Source: Stenogyne calaminthoides (lineage: Eukaryota; Streptophyta; Magnoliopsida; Lamiales; Lamiaceae). From it: DNA of 64,000 nucleotides. The stretch covers positions 7,631,263 through 7,695,262 of the forward strand of contig JBBCBC010000037.1 of NCBI GenBank assembly GCA_037126765.1, read 5' to 3'. Position 1 is the stretch's first letter; the number at the start of each line of letters is the position of its first letter. This document shows, piece by piece, positions 46,872 to 58,195 of this stretch. The position numbers were made by a program, and so were the translations under genes. The notes below the pieces were generated by a model that was not told where the DNA came from, did not search any database, and saw nothing but the letters and a program-made list of their open reading frames with translations.

Positions 46872-47868
46872 CAGACCAAAAATTTGAGTAGCAACAGGAA
46901 AAGCAAAATTAAGTGGCAAAGTAGGTGAATTCGGAGAGTTTATTCATGACATGAAATTTCAAATTAAATTGATCAAAATTTATTTATTTATCTCATTTTA
47001 ATTTGAATAAACGATCATGAAATTTTGTGAACGCTACATTTAAATTCATGTGAAATTCCAGAGACCATTTGCCAATTAAAAATTGTTTCACTAAATTTAA
47101 TTTGAGTTTCAGGTGCATCCAGGTGCACCATGCATTCATAAAATTCTACAATTTATTATATTGAAAGATGTAACCCATTTACACAAAATCATCCAAATTA
47201 TTTTTTAAATTAATAGTTGCACGATTCAATGTAAACAAATTGAATTTTAAATATAACAAATTGTATAATTTTGAGATGCATTATAAATGAACAATGCATC
47301 TGAATAGAGGCAAAGACTTGGCCAATTTAATTTCCTACAAAATTCCCAAACGCATCTTTAAATTGCTAATCATAAGCTGGGCTAGATATTTTATCCCAAA
47401 AAAAGAAAAGAAAAAGAAAAAAAAGAGCTGGGCAAGATATTTTATCACAAAACCTTAGTAAAGGGCGCAAGTCTCTAGTTAAGCTTAAATTGAACCCAAC
47501 TTACCGAACCTTTTAGGGCACTTGGATCCGGCCATCTTCACGCAGCCCGTTTCTTCTTCATCAATCATCATCTCTCATTCTCATGCGTTTGGTCTTTCGC
47601 CGAATGCGCTTAGGTTAGGAAAACAACTGAAATTTTCCCCTAAATTTACCTCTGTATCGATGCTATTCTCGCTTTAATTATTACGGAATGGCGTCGATCG
47701 AAAAACTTGATACGTAATTGCTTCTGTCTTTGACAAATCTAGAATTCGTGAATGGTATGATCCGTATGGTTGAATCTTCATTAACTGGTAGAAAATGCTG
47801 GTCGGGGATTCAGTGCGCCTCCTGCTCGTGTTAGACTATACGATTTTCTCCGGGACCAAGGTTTCGCT
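46872..47868 (+). promoter_or_regulatory. Upstream region of the ABC1/ADCK kinase gene
   Basis: About 1 kb between the gypsy element and the proposed start codon. The distal 600 bp are AT-rich. From about 47500 (GGCACTTGGATCCGGCCATC) the sequence becomes balanced in base content, as in a 5' UTR. Two GCTGGGC motifs at about 47377 and 47431 resemble site II elements. The duplicated phrase GCTGGGC(T/A)AGATATTTTATC flanks an A-rich stretch at 47397-47430. No TATA box stands out. Confidence 0.4.
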
Positions 47869-50800
47869 ATGTCAAGGTTCGTGAAATCCCTCCCTTTTCT
47901 AAAAAAATGTGTATTGCTTCTCTTCTTTTTGGCATATTTCCTTTTTACTTTGTTTTATTCTCTTACGGCTTCGATATTTAAGTAACCCTGTTAGCTTGAT
48001 TATCGTGTCATTTGTTGTTAGCACTTTAAAATTTTCCAGAAAACTAGGTGTTTTAGTCAGTGTGTTGATCACCGGATCCTTTATGTTTGAACAATGCGTT
48101 CTTTTATTGAGTCATAAATTTATATGGAAGTCCTGCACTTGTATAGTAGGTATGAACAAGATGTATGTGAATCAAACATATAAACGTTTGGAAGTTTTAC
48201 ACCATGTTGTATTTCCTCATTAAATATTCTCATTGATGGATATTTACACCTCCATAAGAGGTTGCAGATTATTGACAGTTGGAACAATCAGGAGAGTGTC
48301 ACTATCTTTCCTGACGAATCTGTGTGGCATCTATTCACAACAAGGGTCAAGCCATGGAGCCCTTGTTCAAGTCAGTATATGTTCTCCTCAATACAGATCA
48401 TACTTCCATTACTTGCTTCCCAGAAGGAGACATGTCTGGGATGCATCTCGTGAAACAGGAAAAGGTTTCTGTAATAGTAACTTCAGGAGTTATTCAACAG
48501 TTCCAGCTTGTAATACGATAGTTCATCACGCTAAGGTTGCTTGGAAGAGGTTGGCACAATCATCTTTAAATAATGGGCAAACTCATCACTCTGTAAGCAC
48601 GATTGCTCAGGCAGTTTGCTTAGGGTTGAGCCGCTCTTACATAGTTGTGCCTGGTATGTTTGCTCTCATGTGTGGAACTGACCTAGCATGGGCACAAGCT
48701 GCTCCAGATACACATATCGTCATTCACCCTAAGAATACACTGTACATGCAAGCTCAAGAAAGCCATATTTATGTTACCAGATTGGTACTCTCCATATTTG
48801 AAGGCATTATCTTGTTGCTTAGGTCTTTTTATTTGGCTTTTCTCTTCACTCCAAGCATTGCCATGGCTCCATTTGCAGATAGTTTTGGTCCCCGTTTTAG
48901 GAAATTGTGGCTTCAGGTTGTCCATCGGACTCTGGAAAGAGCAGGTCCAGCATTTATTAAATGGGGTCAGTGGGCAGCCACTCGGCCAGATCTTTTTCCT
49001 GGTGACATGTGTACTGAATTGTCAAAGCTTCACATGAAAGCACCTGAACATAGCTTTCGTTACACAAAAAAGACAATTGAGAGAGCTTTTGGTCGTAAAA
49101 TTAATGAGATTTTTGATGACTTTGAGGAGGAACCTGTGGCTTCTGGAAGTATTGCTCAAGTTCATCGAGCTACATTACGTTCCAGATACCCTGGTCGTCA
49201 GATCCAACCTCTTATAGTTGCTGTCAAGGTGAGACATCCTGGAGTTGGGGAATCAATAAAAAGGGATTTTGAGATAATTAATATTGCAGCAAAGATTTCT
49301 AGCCTAATTCCTGCATTGCATTGGTTGAGATTAGATGAAAGTGTCCAGCAGTTTGCAGTTTTTATGATGTCTCAAGTGGATCTCGCTCGGGAAGCTTCTA
49401 ATTTGAGTCGCTTCATATACAATTTTCGACATTGGAAGGACGTTTCCTTCCCAAAACCAGTATATCCTCTAATACATCCATCTGTTTTGGTGGAAACTTT
49501 TGAATATGGAGAAAGTGTTGCTCGCTATGTTGACGAGTATGAGGGGAATGAACGAATTAAAAGAGCTCTGGCCCACATTGGAACCCATGCACTGCTAAAG
49601 ATGCTCCTGGTACCACATATCTTATGTCCTTTATTTCATTCATGTTATCACCCTCATGCATTTCAATTTCTACTGCCTCCTTTTTTGTGGTTATACCTCT
49701 ACAGGAACGTCAATTTCCTCATTTAAAGATCAGATAACGTTACTATTCATCAGACTGGTTATGACATTGTATAATAACTCTAGTTAGGCATGATTGCAGT
49801 TGACTTTCATCCAGCTTTTAATCCCAAGTGTGATGTTGGCACCTGATTATTTTGTTAATCTCCCTGCGCCTTTGCTGGAGAAGACAAGACATGCATATTT
49901 ATTATTTAGCCTTGACGAATATGATTATTAGCAAAGGATAATTCCGTTGTCTGAGTTTCTTCTTTGCTTTCTCAGGTTGACAACTTTGTTCATGCTGACA
50001 TGCACCCCGGAAATATCCTTGTCCGTGCATCTTTGAGCAAGCGTTCTCGTAAAAAGCTCTTCAAAGCCAAGCCTCATATTATTTTCCTTGATGTAGGCAT
50101 GACTGCTGAACTTTCTAAAAATGACCGAACTAATTTACTGAAGTTCTTTAAAGCTGTTGCTCTAAGGGATGGCCAAACTGCAGCAGAGTCCACACTGAGG
50201 CTATCAAGGAAACAGAAATGCCCAGATCCAGAGGCCTTTATCAAGGTGAACAGATGGCAGTTGCATACATTATAAACTGTTTGGTATTGGAGTATTGGAT
50301 GAAGCCTTTAAATTTTCTGAATTCTTGGCATTTTTAATACCACTCTCAAAATGCCAATGGGTTGAAATTACAAATAAATAATTTGCTTGTAACAAACCTA
50401 GCTCCATAAATTAGCAGTTCAATTCTTCTGTGCCACTTTTTCGTGTTCCAGAATTATTTCACCTCCTGGATCTTTAACACATGGACCGAGGATTATGGTG
50501 GTCCGTCATGTATTTTTGTCCATTCCACATGTCATTAATCTAGACTATGGAACACATTGTGGAATATCATTTTTGGAACAGATGATATCGTGCGATAAAT
50601 TAGTTGCACACTTGGATATTATTGACATTATCTAAAGTTCATCACAACAAACAACGTTATGGATAAATAATATACTGTAAATGTGCTGAGCTAATGCCAA
50701 CTGTTCCTCATCATGTTTTAGTGCCATTATCTAAAATGGATAAACAATATAATGTGATTTCGTGTAGTGTAGCTCTTCTTGCTTAAGCTACTTGAGGGAG

Positions 50801-51805
50801 AAAATCCTCATTCTGTTAGAATTCACCTGTACATAATGGGACGACCCAAAGTTTTTCTCTGTTACCATGAAGAATTTCCTGGATGGTCATGATTAAAAAT
50901 TTCTTTACCTTCTGTTTTCCTGCGTTTTCGTTATGTGCTACTCCCTCCGTCCCAGAAGACTTAGCACACTTACTTTTTGCTCGTGTTTTTGCGTGAGAGT
51001 TGTTTATTAGTATTTGAAATTATAAGGTGACTTTTAAGGTGGGGTATGATAGTCTTTACCCTCCTCTGTCATACGCATTTTTTAAAATTACTTTATCATT
51101 TCAAATAGTAATAAAAAACTCGTTCGCTAAAACACGAGCGGAACAGTAACTGTGCAAAGTGTTCCGGGACGGAGGGAGTATATAACTATTCGGTTGTGTG
51201 TGATTCATCCTCCTGTAAGGTTGATTGTTATACCTCTGTAGTTGTTCCTTTGTTATGGTTGGAGACGATGAAAACTAATCATGTATAGTGCTTTGATTTC
51301 TTTGCTTACAGGAAGTGAAAGACTCCTTTGATTTTTGGGGTACCCCTGAAGGAGATTTGGTCCATCCTGCTGACTGCATGCATCAACTACTTGAGAAAGT
51401 TAGGCGCCATAGAGTAAATATTGATGGCAATGTTTGCACTGTGATGGTCACCGTTTTAGTCCTTGAGGTAGTTTCTTCGTTTAATTTTCATCATTTAATC
51501 TGTTGGGTTGTGTTTGTGACTGCTTGGAGTTATTGCTCGAATGAAGCTGGACATACGGCATATATGAAATTTTAGATATGAAAGAAAACTGTTTAGCAAA
51601 CATTCTCACCGTAAACCTGTTTTTGTAGAGGATTACAATAGTTTTTTGTCACTAATTTTCATCGTGTTGCGTTTATATTTGATAGGGGTGGCAACGGAAG
51701 CTTGATCCGGACTATGATGTGATGAAGACACTACAAACACTACTCCTCAAAGCTGACTGGGCAAAGTCACTTTCCGATACAATCGAAGGGCTGATGGCAC
51801 CATGA
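47869..51805 (+). CDS. ABC1/ADCK (UbiB-family) atypical kinase, ADCK2-like, predicted mitochondrial
   Basis: Five exons (47869-47876, 48259-49609, 49976-50245, 51312-51467, 51686-51805) join to 634 codons plus stop; introns are GT/AG. The ABC1 marks occur in order: the KWGQ of the K-x-G-Q motif at residues 237-240, the Ala-rich-loop equivalent VASGSIAQVHRA near 296-307, the VAVK lysine near 323-327, a DLAREASNL helix, VHADMHPGNILV with the catalytic Asp461 and Asn466, and FLDVGM with the metal-binding Asp492. The N-terminus (MSRGCRLLTVGTIRRVSLSF) is basic and Ser-rich, as in a mitochondrial presequence. A hydrophobic stretch at about 178-200 precedes the kinase-like domain. UbiB-type proteins support coenzyme Q and lipid homeostasis; the substrate is unknown. 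Exon 1 is only 8 coding bases; the alternative is the in-frame ATG at 48233 without that intron. A Stowaway MITE lies in intron 3. Confidence 0.9.
50941..51178. mobile_element. Stowaway-type MITE in intron 3 of the ABC1/ADCK gene
   Basis: 238 bp. It begins CTCCCTCCGTCCCAGAAGAC and ends with the inverted GTTCCGGGACGGAGGGAG, flanked by TA at 50939-50940 and 51179-51180. The termini match the Stowaway consensus closely, so it is younger-looking than the copy at 3929-4204. The intron (50246-51311) still has GT/AG ends. Confidence 0.92.
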
Positions 51806-52560
51806 ATGATCTTCAGAAACCACCACCACAAAAGTATTGACAGAGTAGAACTGTTCAATTGTACATCACTCTACACAACTATGAATAGTATACCTTGCTC
51901 TCCAAATAATTTGTTGACAATCTTCTACAGGCCCCAATTCGCGCCCACACACAATTTTGTTAGGATTTTTCTGCCAAAGACTATTACCACTCAAAATCCA
52001 GTGTTTTGTTTTGAGCAAGTATTTTACAGCAGTTTTGGATTTTGTTATTTTGAACTCTTGCTTTTGAAACATCTTTATTGAGGAGGTGGGCGTCGACGTT
52101 TGCGTTCTACTTATTATTTTCCGCGATAGCCCTCATGTTCATGTAACAGTATAAGTTTCAGATTAGTCAGGTTCAATTTTATGAGTATAGTTCTACTTTG
52201 TTATTGTTTCTGAATTAAGTTTCTGTGGATCAAATACAGATGAAAATATGTTGTGTATACTTGGGATGGCAAAGGTGGTATTTCGGTGTTTTAATGCGAA
52301 CAGAGACAGTGCTTATCATTTTTATTGGTGTGTCTTCATAAATTAACTTAATGTTAGATTCTAGGAATAATTTATGTCTGCATGTATGTAGTACATATTT
52401 AAATCCATAATCAATTTTAAATTTATGAAATATGTATATAAATGTGTTGGTGTCACATTGAAATTCAAATTTTCAGAGTTCACTCCTGCTTTTAAAAAAA
52501 TCGTAATTTAAGATTTAAAAAACAAATTCCCTGTGAAGTGTGGGACGGGTGCAATGAAGT
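51806..52560. other. 3' flank of the ABC1/ADCK gene
   Basis: Presumed 3' UTR followed by AT-rich spacer. No second gene is seen. Confidence 0.45.
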
Positions 52561-52760
52561 TAATTGGGCCTAGGTTTTGTATAGTTGTACCTCGCAAAGC
52601 CCATTACAAAGCCCATGTACTCATTTAAAGTTTTACGGCTGATACATTCATTAACGGCCGTGGCGGCCCCTTCTTCATTCTGCTATACTCACGGGGTATC
52701 TGTTTACGCTTTTCCATTGTTTCTGGAAGATATAACGTAAATTGAGGTGCGCATACAAGA
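52561..52760 (+). promoter_or_regulatory. Promoter-like segment with site II motifs, gene not identified
   Basis: TTGGGCCTAGG at about 52564-52574, AAGCCCATTACAAAGCCCAT at about 52596-52615 and a GC-rich stretch (ACGGCCGTGGCGGCCCC) at 52653-52670 are grouped as in plant housekeeping promoters. A short frame (52742-52930) whose end resembles a splice donor (GGAAG then GTATCG at about 52864) follows on the plus strand. No domain or downstream exon is recognised; it may be a non-coding transcript or a degenerate gene. Confidence 0.3.
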
Positions 52761-52930
52761 AGAAAATCGTGCATCCAGTTGCCAGTTGCCACAACCTAAT
52801 TTCATCACTGGAGGAGATATTGAATTTGATACTCAACCTTTGGATAGTTGGTTACACTCGGAAGGTATCGTTTCATTCAATCTGTCTTGTACTTTTTCAG
52901 GATTTTCCTAGCATTGGCTCTGAGATTTGA

Positions 52931-53711
52931 TGCATTTCTCTTAATAGTTGTTGTGATTAATTGGTTTCAAGCTGTAGAAGTGAGTAACCTTACCAATTTT
53001 TTGGATTAATCAATTTGTTCTCAATTCTCATCTTCTGGATTATTGACTCTTATAATTCTTCCACATTACATATGGAATGGTGAAGTCAAACCTGCAAGTC
53101 ATTTATCACACTATCTGTCATTGTGCGTAATTCTGTTTTTAGTGTGTAATTATGCTCATTTGTATCCTTGTTTGTGAATGCCTGTGAGGATATTGCTTGA
53201 ATGCAGCGTAATATATGACATGTATGTAATGTAGGGGTGCAAACTGCTTAGTTACCAAATTGATTCAAAACAATTATATTAATTCGATGTTAATAGGAGA
53301 ACAAAAAGGAGATAGTATAAGTATAGAAGCTAACAGTAATGGGCTTTACCAAGAAAAATTGCTTTAGGGGTAAATAGTTTAATTAAATCTCTAAAAGCTA
53401 GGGGAGAAAGAAAGAGAGAACTAGCCTTAAACATATAGATGAGAATATAATATGTATGATAATTTTCATTCCTTAATTCTTGTTACATATATATGGCATA
53501 AATCGATGCATTCCACCGATTGGAGTATCCACATTACAATCAACAAAAGAATTTTACAAAGCCACAATGAATAACAATGAATAACCTGCACAATTTGCTA
53601 ACTATTGTTCATATTTATCTTAGAACAACAACATCAAATACAATCTTACGTGAAAAAGCAAGAACTAAAAAGTAAGATGATCATATCCACAAACTATGTA
53701 AAATGAGCCTT
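52931..53711. other. AT-rich intergenic region
   Basis: Nothing recognised apart from AT-rich spacer. Confidence 0.4.
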
Positions 53712-54326
53712 CTATTTTTTTATAACTCTAACAAATATTTTACCCTGCGCATCTTCATCAACAATTCGCAGAACTCCTCTGGGAGGGACGTGCCTCCAAA
53801 TCTGAGGCTTCTTCAATCTATGACCCATTTGTGCAAACTTATCAGCAGCTCTGTTGCCCTGGCGGTAAGTATGCGTGAGAATGCAGTTTTTTATTTCTGG
53901 TATGATCAAATTTATACGTGCGACATGCATTTGAACTTGTTTGCATTTAGCCTCTCTCCTTTCAGAAATAATTTCTATCAAACTCTTGGAATCTCCTTCT
54001 AGCCATACGTCACTCCAGCCATTTTCGAGCACAATCTCTAGGCCTCTTACGAGGGCAGTTAGTTCTGCAATTGTGCTGTTGCTTTGTCCAATGTACTCGG
54101 CATATCCTAGCATAAATTCAGCATTGTGGTTTCTGAATATGCCTCCTATGCTGCATTTTCCTGTTTTGCACTTGCATGATCCATCGTAGTTTAGCTTTGT
54201 CCAACCTATTTCGGGTTTCTCCCATGCCACATTGATTGCTTCCTTGTGCCAGTTCCTAGCAAAAACTCGAACGGGTTGATGAATTGCTGTCGCTGAATTA
54301 CAAAATAATCTTGATAATGTTAACAT
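53712..54326 (-). CDS. Single-exon RNase H-like (RVT_3 family) protein
   Basis: An unbroken 204-codon frame. Residues ~42-170 form a plant RNase H-like domain: WTKLNYDGS with Asp48, IAELTALVRGLE with Glu88, LEGDSKSLIE with Asp112, and HTYRQGNRAADKFAQMGH with His152 and Asp162. The whole acidic catalytic set is therefore in place. The N-terminus (MLTLSRLFCNSATAIHQPVR) has no acidic residues and might be an organelle presequence, or might be chance sequence ahead of the usual WEKP-x-x-GW-x-K-L-N start. In plants this domain is found alone in small proteins and at the C-terminus of some LINE polyproteins. No reverse transcriptase lies next to it. It could be a real small gene or a retroelement fragment that has kept its frame. 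Confidence 0.65.
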   Translation of the reverse strand: MLTLSRLFCNSATAIHQPVRVFARNWHKEAINVAWEKPEIGWTKLNYDGSCKCKTGKCSIGGIFRNHNAEFMLGYAEYIGQSNSTIAELTALVRGLEIVLENGWSDVWLEGDSKSLIEIISERREAKCKQVQMHVARINLIIPEIKNCILTHTYRQGNRAADKFAQMGHRLKKPQIWRHVPPRGVLRIVDEDAQGKIFVRVIKK

Positions 54327-57300
54327 CTCTTTTTACACTTTTTGATGATTTTTTTGATAATACAAACATAAATACACGCACTGCTTGAGAATAAAATGTG
54401 TTGAATTTGGAACATGTATTTGTTCATGCATTATTTTGTGCTGAAAAGTTGAGTAGATGATAAGTAAGGTATTTTGAGAATCTCAGAGATACAAGCAAAG
54501 GGAGAAACTGATTGCATTCTGTTCATTTTCTCTTAGTGGAAGAAAGGATCAATTCTTGCATTTTCATGAAACAAGTGTTAGTGGATTTGGTTTAAATGGA
54601 TTTTATCCATTGTTTATTAACTGTCGAAATAACTAACTTTGGTAATAATCCCTTTAACCTCGGACCATGAATATTGGAGATTAACCGCCGAGTTATCCGA
54701 AGCCAAGAACTTAGGGAATGGTTTTGATTAGTATCCCTTAAGTAAAGGCCATGTGATCCACTAAGTTGAAAATCCTGCCGCCACTCAACCTATATTCTAA
54801 TGGTTTATGTTCATTAATTATTATTTTTTTCTGAAAAACTAACCAAATACACGATGGCTATTCATATGAATGACAAATGTAAATTGTCCAAGGTGAGAAA
54901 GACAGAGAAAAATAAAATTGTTGTAGTTTTAATCCTGATGAATGATTGTAGGCGTGACATGGGAATTTAAGTTCATTCGCATGCGATCAACTTAACAAGA
55001 AAACGATGATTTAAATTGCCACCAGCCGTAATTAGGACGATTAGCTTGTGTTACATACAATATTAGCATGATGGACGTTGTTTAAAAAAAAAAAAAACCA
55101 TGATGTACGTAGTAGATGTAAAATATGATAAAAATGGATTCAGGTAAGCAATTGATATCTCGAATGTGAAGATCGGCCTGTCACTACTCACCAGTGCGAA
55201 TTATTTTGGGCTGCTTTTTTTATAGAACTCTTTTGGGCTTCTAACGTCTTCCTTTTTTTTTTTTCTTTTTTAAAGCTTTGGGCTTTTAACTTAAAAGGCT
55301 TTTACTTGCACTTCCAATTTCTAAAAATGTTTTAAATTTCAAGGAATTAAGTTAGAAGATAAAACATTTTTCCATCCACACATTCTAATGTGTGGAAAGG
55401 AACCGACCGAAAGAGTAAGATTAAAAAACTGTGACTCAACCATTATATATATGACCCGGTTAGGCCTGACCCAGATAGAAATGGATCAAGTTGCACGGAT
55501 CCTATATCCGTCCACCTGATTTACACAACACTTTATTATAATTTACACTATTTTTTACTATATGTGTGTTTAGATACTTTTTATTGAATTAATAATTAGT
55601 CAGTGATACGATCTACTTCAATAACCAACCTAACCATGATATTTGTTTTTCATTTAAGCTCTTAATGATGATGGTAATCACTCAAGCTAAAAGACTGATA
55701 ATATGAGTATTATGGATCATCTATATTTTAATTTTGCTAGGTAATTGTTGATGATTATATATGTCGCACACATGATGCAATAAATGTAGGAAATGGAAAA
55801 TTGAATAAGTTAGGTTTCCTAGTGTATAAATTTGTGAGTCGATTGTGTAGAGGCAGGCCCACAGAATGAGATTGCACTGAGAAGAAGAATGATGGTGTTG
55901 TGTACATGGGGAGAAAGCGTGAATCCATGTACTCAAAGTCCATGCCAATCTTTCTCACCTATATACTCTAATCATACCATGCCTCTGCATTATCAATCAT
56001 TCCCCATCTCTTTTACAAAGATCAGTACATAGTTTGATCGTATGTTGTTAATACGGACTTTCCTTACACTTTATTATACTTGATAATGTTCGTAGGTACT
56101 GTCTTCTTGTATTTTGATGCGATAAAACATGGTATAATGTCTAATTGGTTTATATCTACATATGAAATTACTGGTTCAACCAACACTGATTGACAAAAAG
56201 AACTTTCGATATTTGATTTATATCTACATATGAAATTACTGGTTCAGCCAGTACTGATTGACAAAAAGAACTCCCGATATTTGATTTATATCTACATATG
56301 AAATTACTGGTTCAGCCAGCACTAATTGACAAAAGGAACTCCCGCGATATCTCACTAGAAATATAAGATTTCGCATAGAATGCTAATTCGTGAGCCACAT
56401 TATTCTTTGCACGACCTATTTAGTCATTTCATACTTAATTGCCCGAATAATTTTTGGAGACTCTATGTTTTGGGGAATCGGCTTGATATTATTTACAATA
56501 TATTTTACCACTATGCAATTGAAACAATTGCTGCTTATTTATCCTACAAGAGATGGGAAAAAGAAACCTATATGAGGGAAAAGAGGAAAGCATGCACAAG
56601 CAAGAAAGAAAAAGTGAAAGTCATTGGACATATGTATTAATTATTGTAATGTGGAAATCTAATGAGCCAAAGGCTTTCTCTAGTATCAATGAAAAAGCTG
56701 AGAGTAGCTTGCAGTGTAATGGGAAAGAATAGACAAAAAATCAATATCCAAGAGTCAAGCAAAGAATATAGAAAAAAAGTGATTCATTACTTGTTCATGG
56801 GGTAATATGAGGGAGATCATGGCTGCAACACTATAAAAGTGAGCTGGCTACTTGGTACTCTTTATTGGCTACCGAATAAAGCAAGTCTTGTTCGTTTCCC
56901 CCAACTTTTAGAAAAAAAAAATTGTTAAATTTTAGATTATGTGGTTAGATCAATTCACAATTATTTTTATGTCATTAGTAGAGACATAATGTTGATGAGA
57001 TTGTGGAGTACAATTTAGAAGCATCTAGTCAAAAAAGAAGCTGCATTGCAATGCCCCTAATTCACTGTGTATGGAATTGGTGGATGATATTTTCTTATTA
57101 GAAGGGGTGTTTGTAGACTATGTTCACAATTTAGTAACACTTCTTATAAGTTAAAGTTATGAGAAGATAACTTTAAAAATAAGTGTTTATGTCTCCTTCA
57201 CTTATTTGCAACTACCCAGCCCTATGTTAAGTTGCTTGCTACTTAACGGAAACTTATTCAAAGCATGATGTCACATTGCATTTCTAACGATGTTGCGGAA

Positions 57301-57550
57301 TGGTTCAATAATTTGCAGTTCAGGTAAAAAATTGCGTAAACGTCAAAATGGGCCTAAAGGGGTCGGCACAAATTCTCTATTTCATCTTAGTAATTTTTTA
57401 TCTCATATTTTACTACTTTTAATGAAACACTAAAATTGATTAGGTAATCTTAATTGAAAAGCGGTAACTCATAAGAGAATTTGAAAAACGGTAATGCTAA
57501 ATGGGGTGATTCACCCCGGGGTGAACACCCTTTAGATATGTAAATTTACC
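54327..57550. other. Intergenic region with a tandem repeat, no gene
   Basis: AT-rich. It contains three tandem copies of a 68-bp unit (separate entry), a short hairpin CCACACATTCTAATGTGTGG near 55377, and a perfect 16-bp palindrome TTCACCCCGGGGTGAA at 57510-57525. Short frames (e.g. 55721-55948, 56380-56640) lack any supporting feature. Confidence 0.5.
56151..56350. repeat. Three-copy tandem repeat, 68-bp period
   Basis: Units start at 56151, 56219 and 56287 with TATATCTACATATGAAATTA and include CTGGTTCA(A/G)CCA and TTGACAAAAAGAACT. Copies 2 and 3 share more changes with each other (GTTCAGCCA, AACTCCCG) than with copy 1. Confidence 0.9.
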
Positions 57551-57558
57551 TTAGTACT

Positions 57559-58134
57559 TGTTAATCAATATCGAATTGAGTCGCAAGATTTAAAGCTCAG
57601 AAAATGAAACACACAAGAACGAATGAAATCGAAATCGCAAAACAAGAACACAAACAACAATTTACGTGGTTCGGTTGTAAAACCTACATCCACGGGATCA
57701 GAGCACTCTTTCACTATCAACAATGAACGATTCAGAACAGTTACAACCCTCAATCGATCGAGATTTAGAAATGATCTTATGAAATCCTTATAGAACTTCC
57801 AACTTCTCTCAATTGATATGAACTCTCCAGAATTAACTCTCTCTCTTGTTGTGAAGATAATTGGTGAACCCCGCAATTTATCGTAGTAACCATCTAACAG
57901 AATCGAAAACCAAAAAATAACAGAATAACCGCTTCAGTAGTCGTGCGTTTTTCCACTGAACTCTCAGTCCTGAACTGAAAATCCGTCTGAGGGTCAGGAT
58001 CAGGATCAGTAGAAAACTGAAAATTTAGGCTGATTCTGACCAAACCCATTCAGACTAATTTACTTCAGGGTGATTTGATTCAGGACGATTTCACTTCTGC
58101 TCAGGATTTACTTCTACATCACTTGACTCTCACA
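57559..58134 (-). repeat. 3' LTR of the copia element (~576 bp)
   Basis: On the plus strand it starts TGTTAATC and ends CTCTCACA. The inner edge abuts the polypurine tract. The outer edge is inferred from the TG dinucleotide because the partner LTR is beyond the window. Confidence 0.7.
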
Positions 58135-58195
58135 ATTCTCCACCTCAAGTGTTTAGAACTCCAAGTGCTCATCATCTCCAATCCTCACAGCTTCA

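Noticed and set aside
53703..54189. Plus-strand frames of 82-99 codons
   Set aside because: Antisense of the RNase H-like gene, which has a full set of catalytic residues.
57565..57876. 103-codon minus-strand frame
   Set aside because: Lies wholly within the copia LTR; no protein signature.
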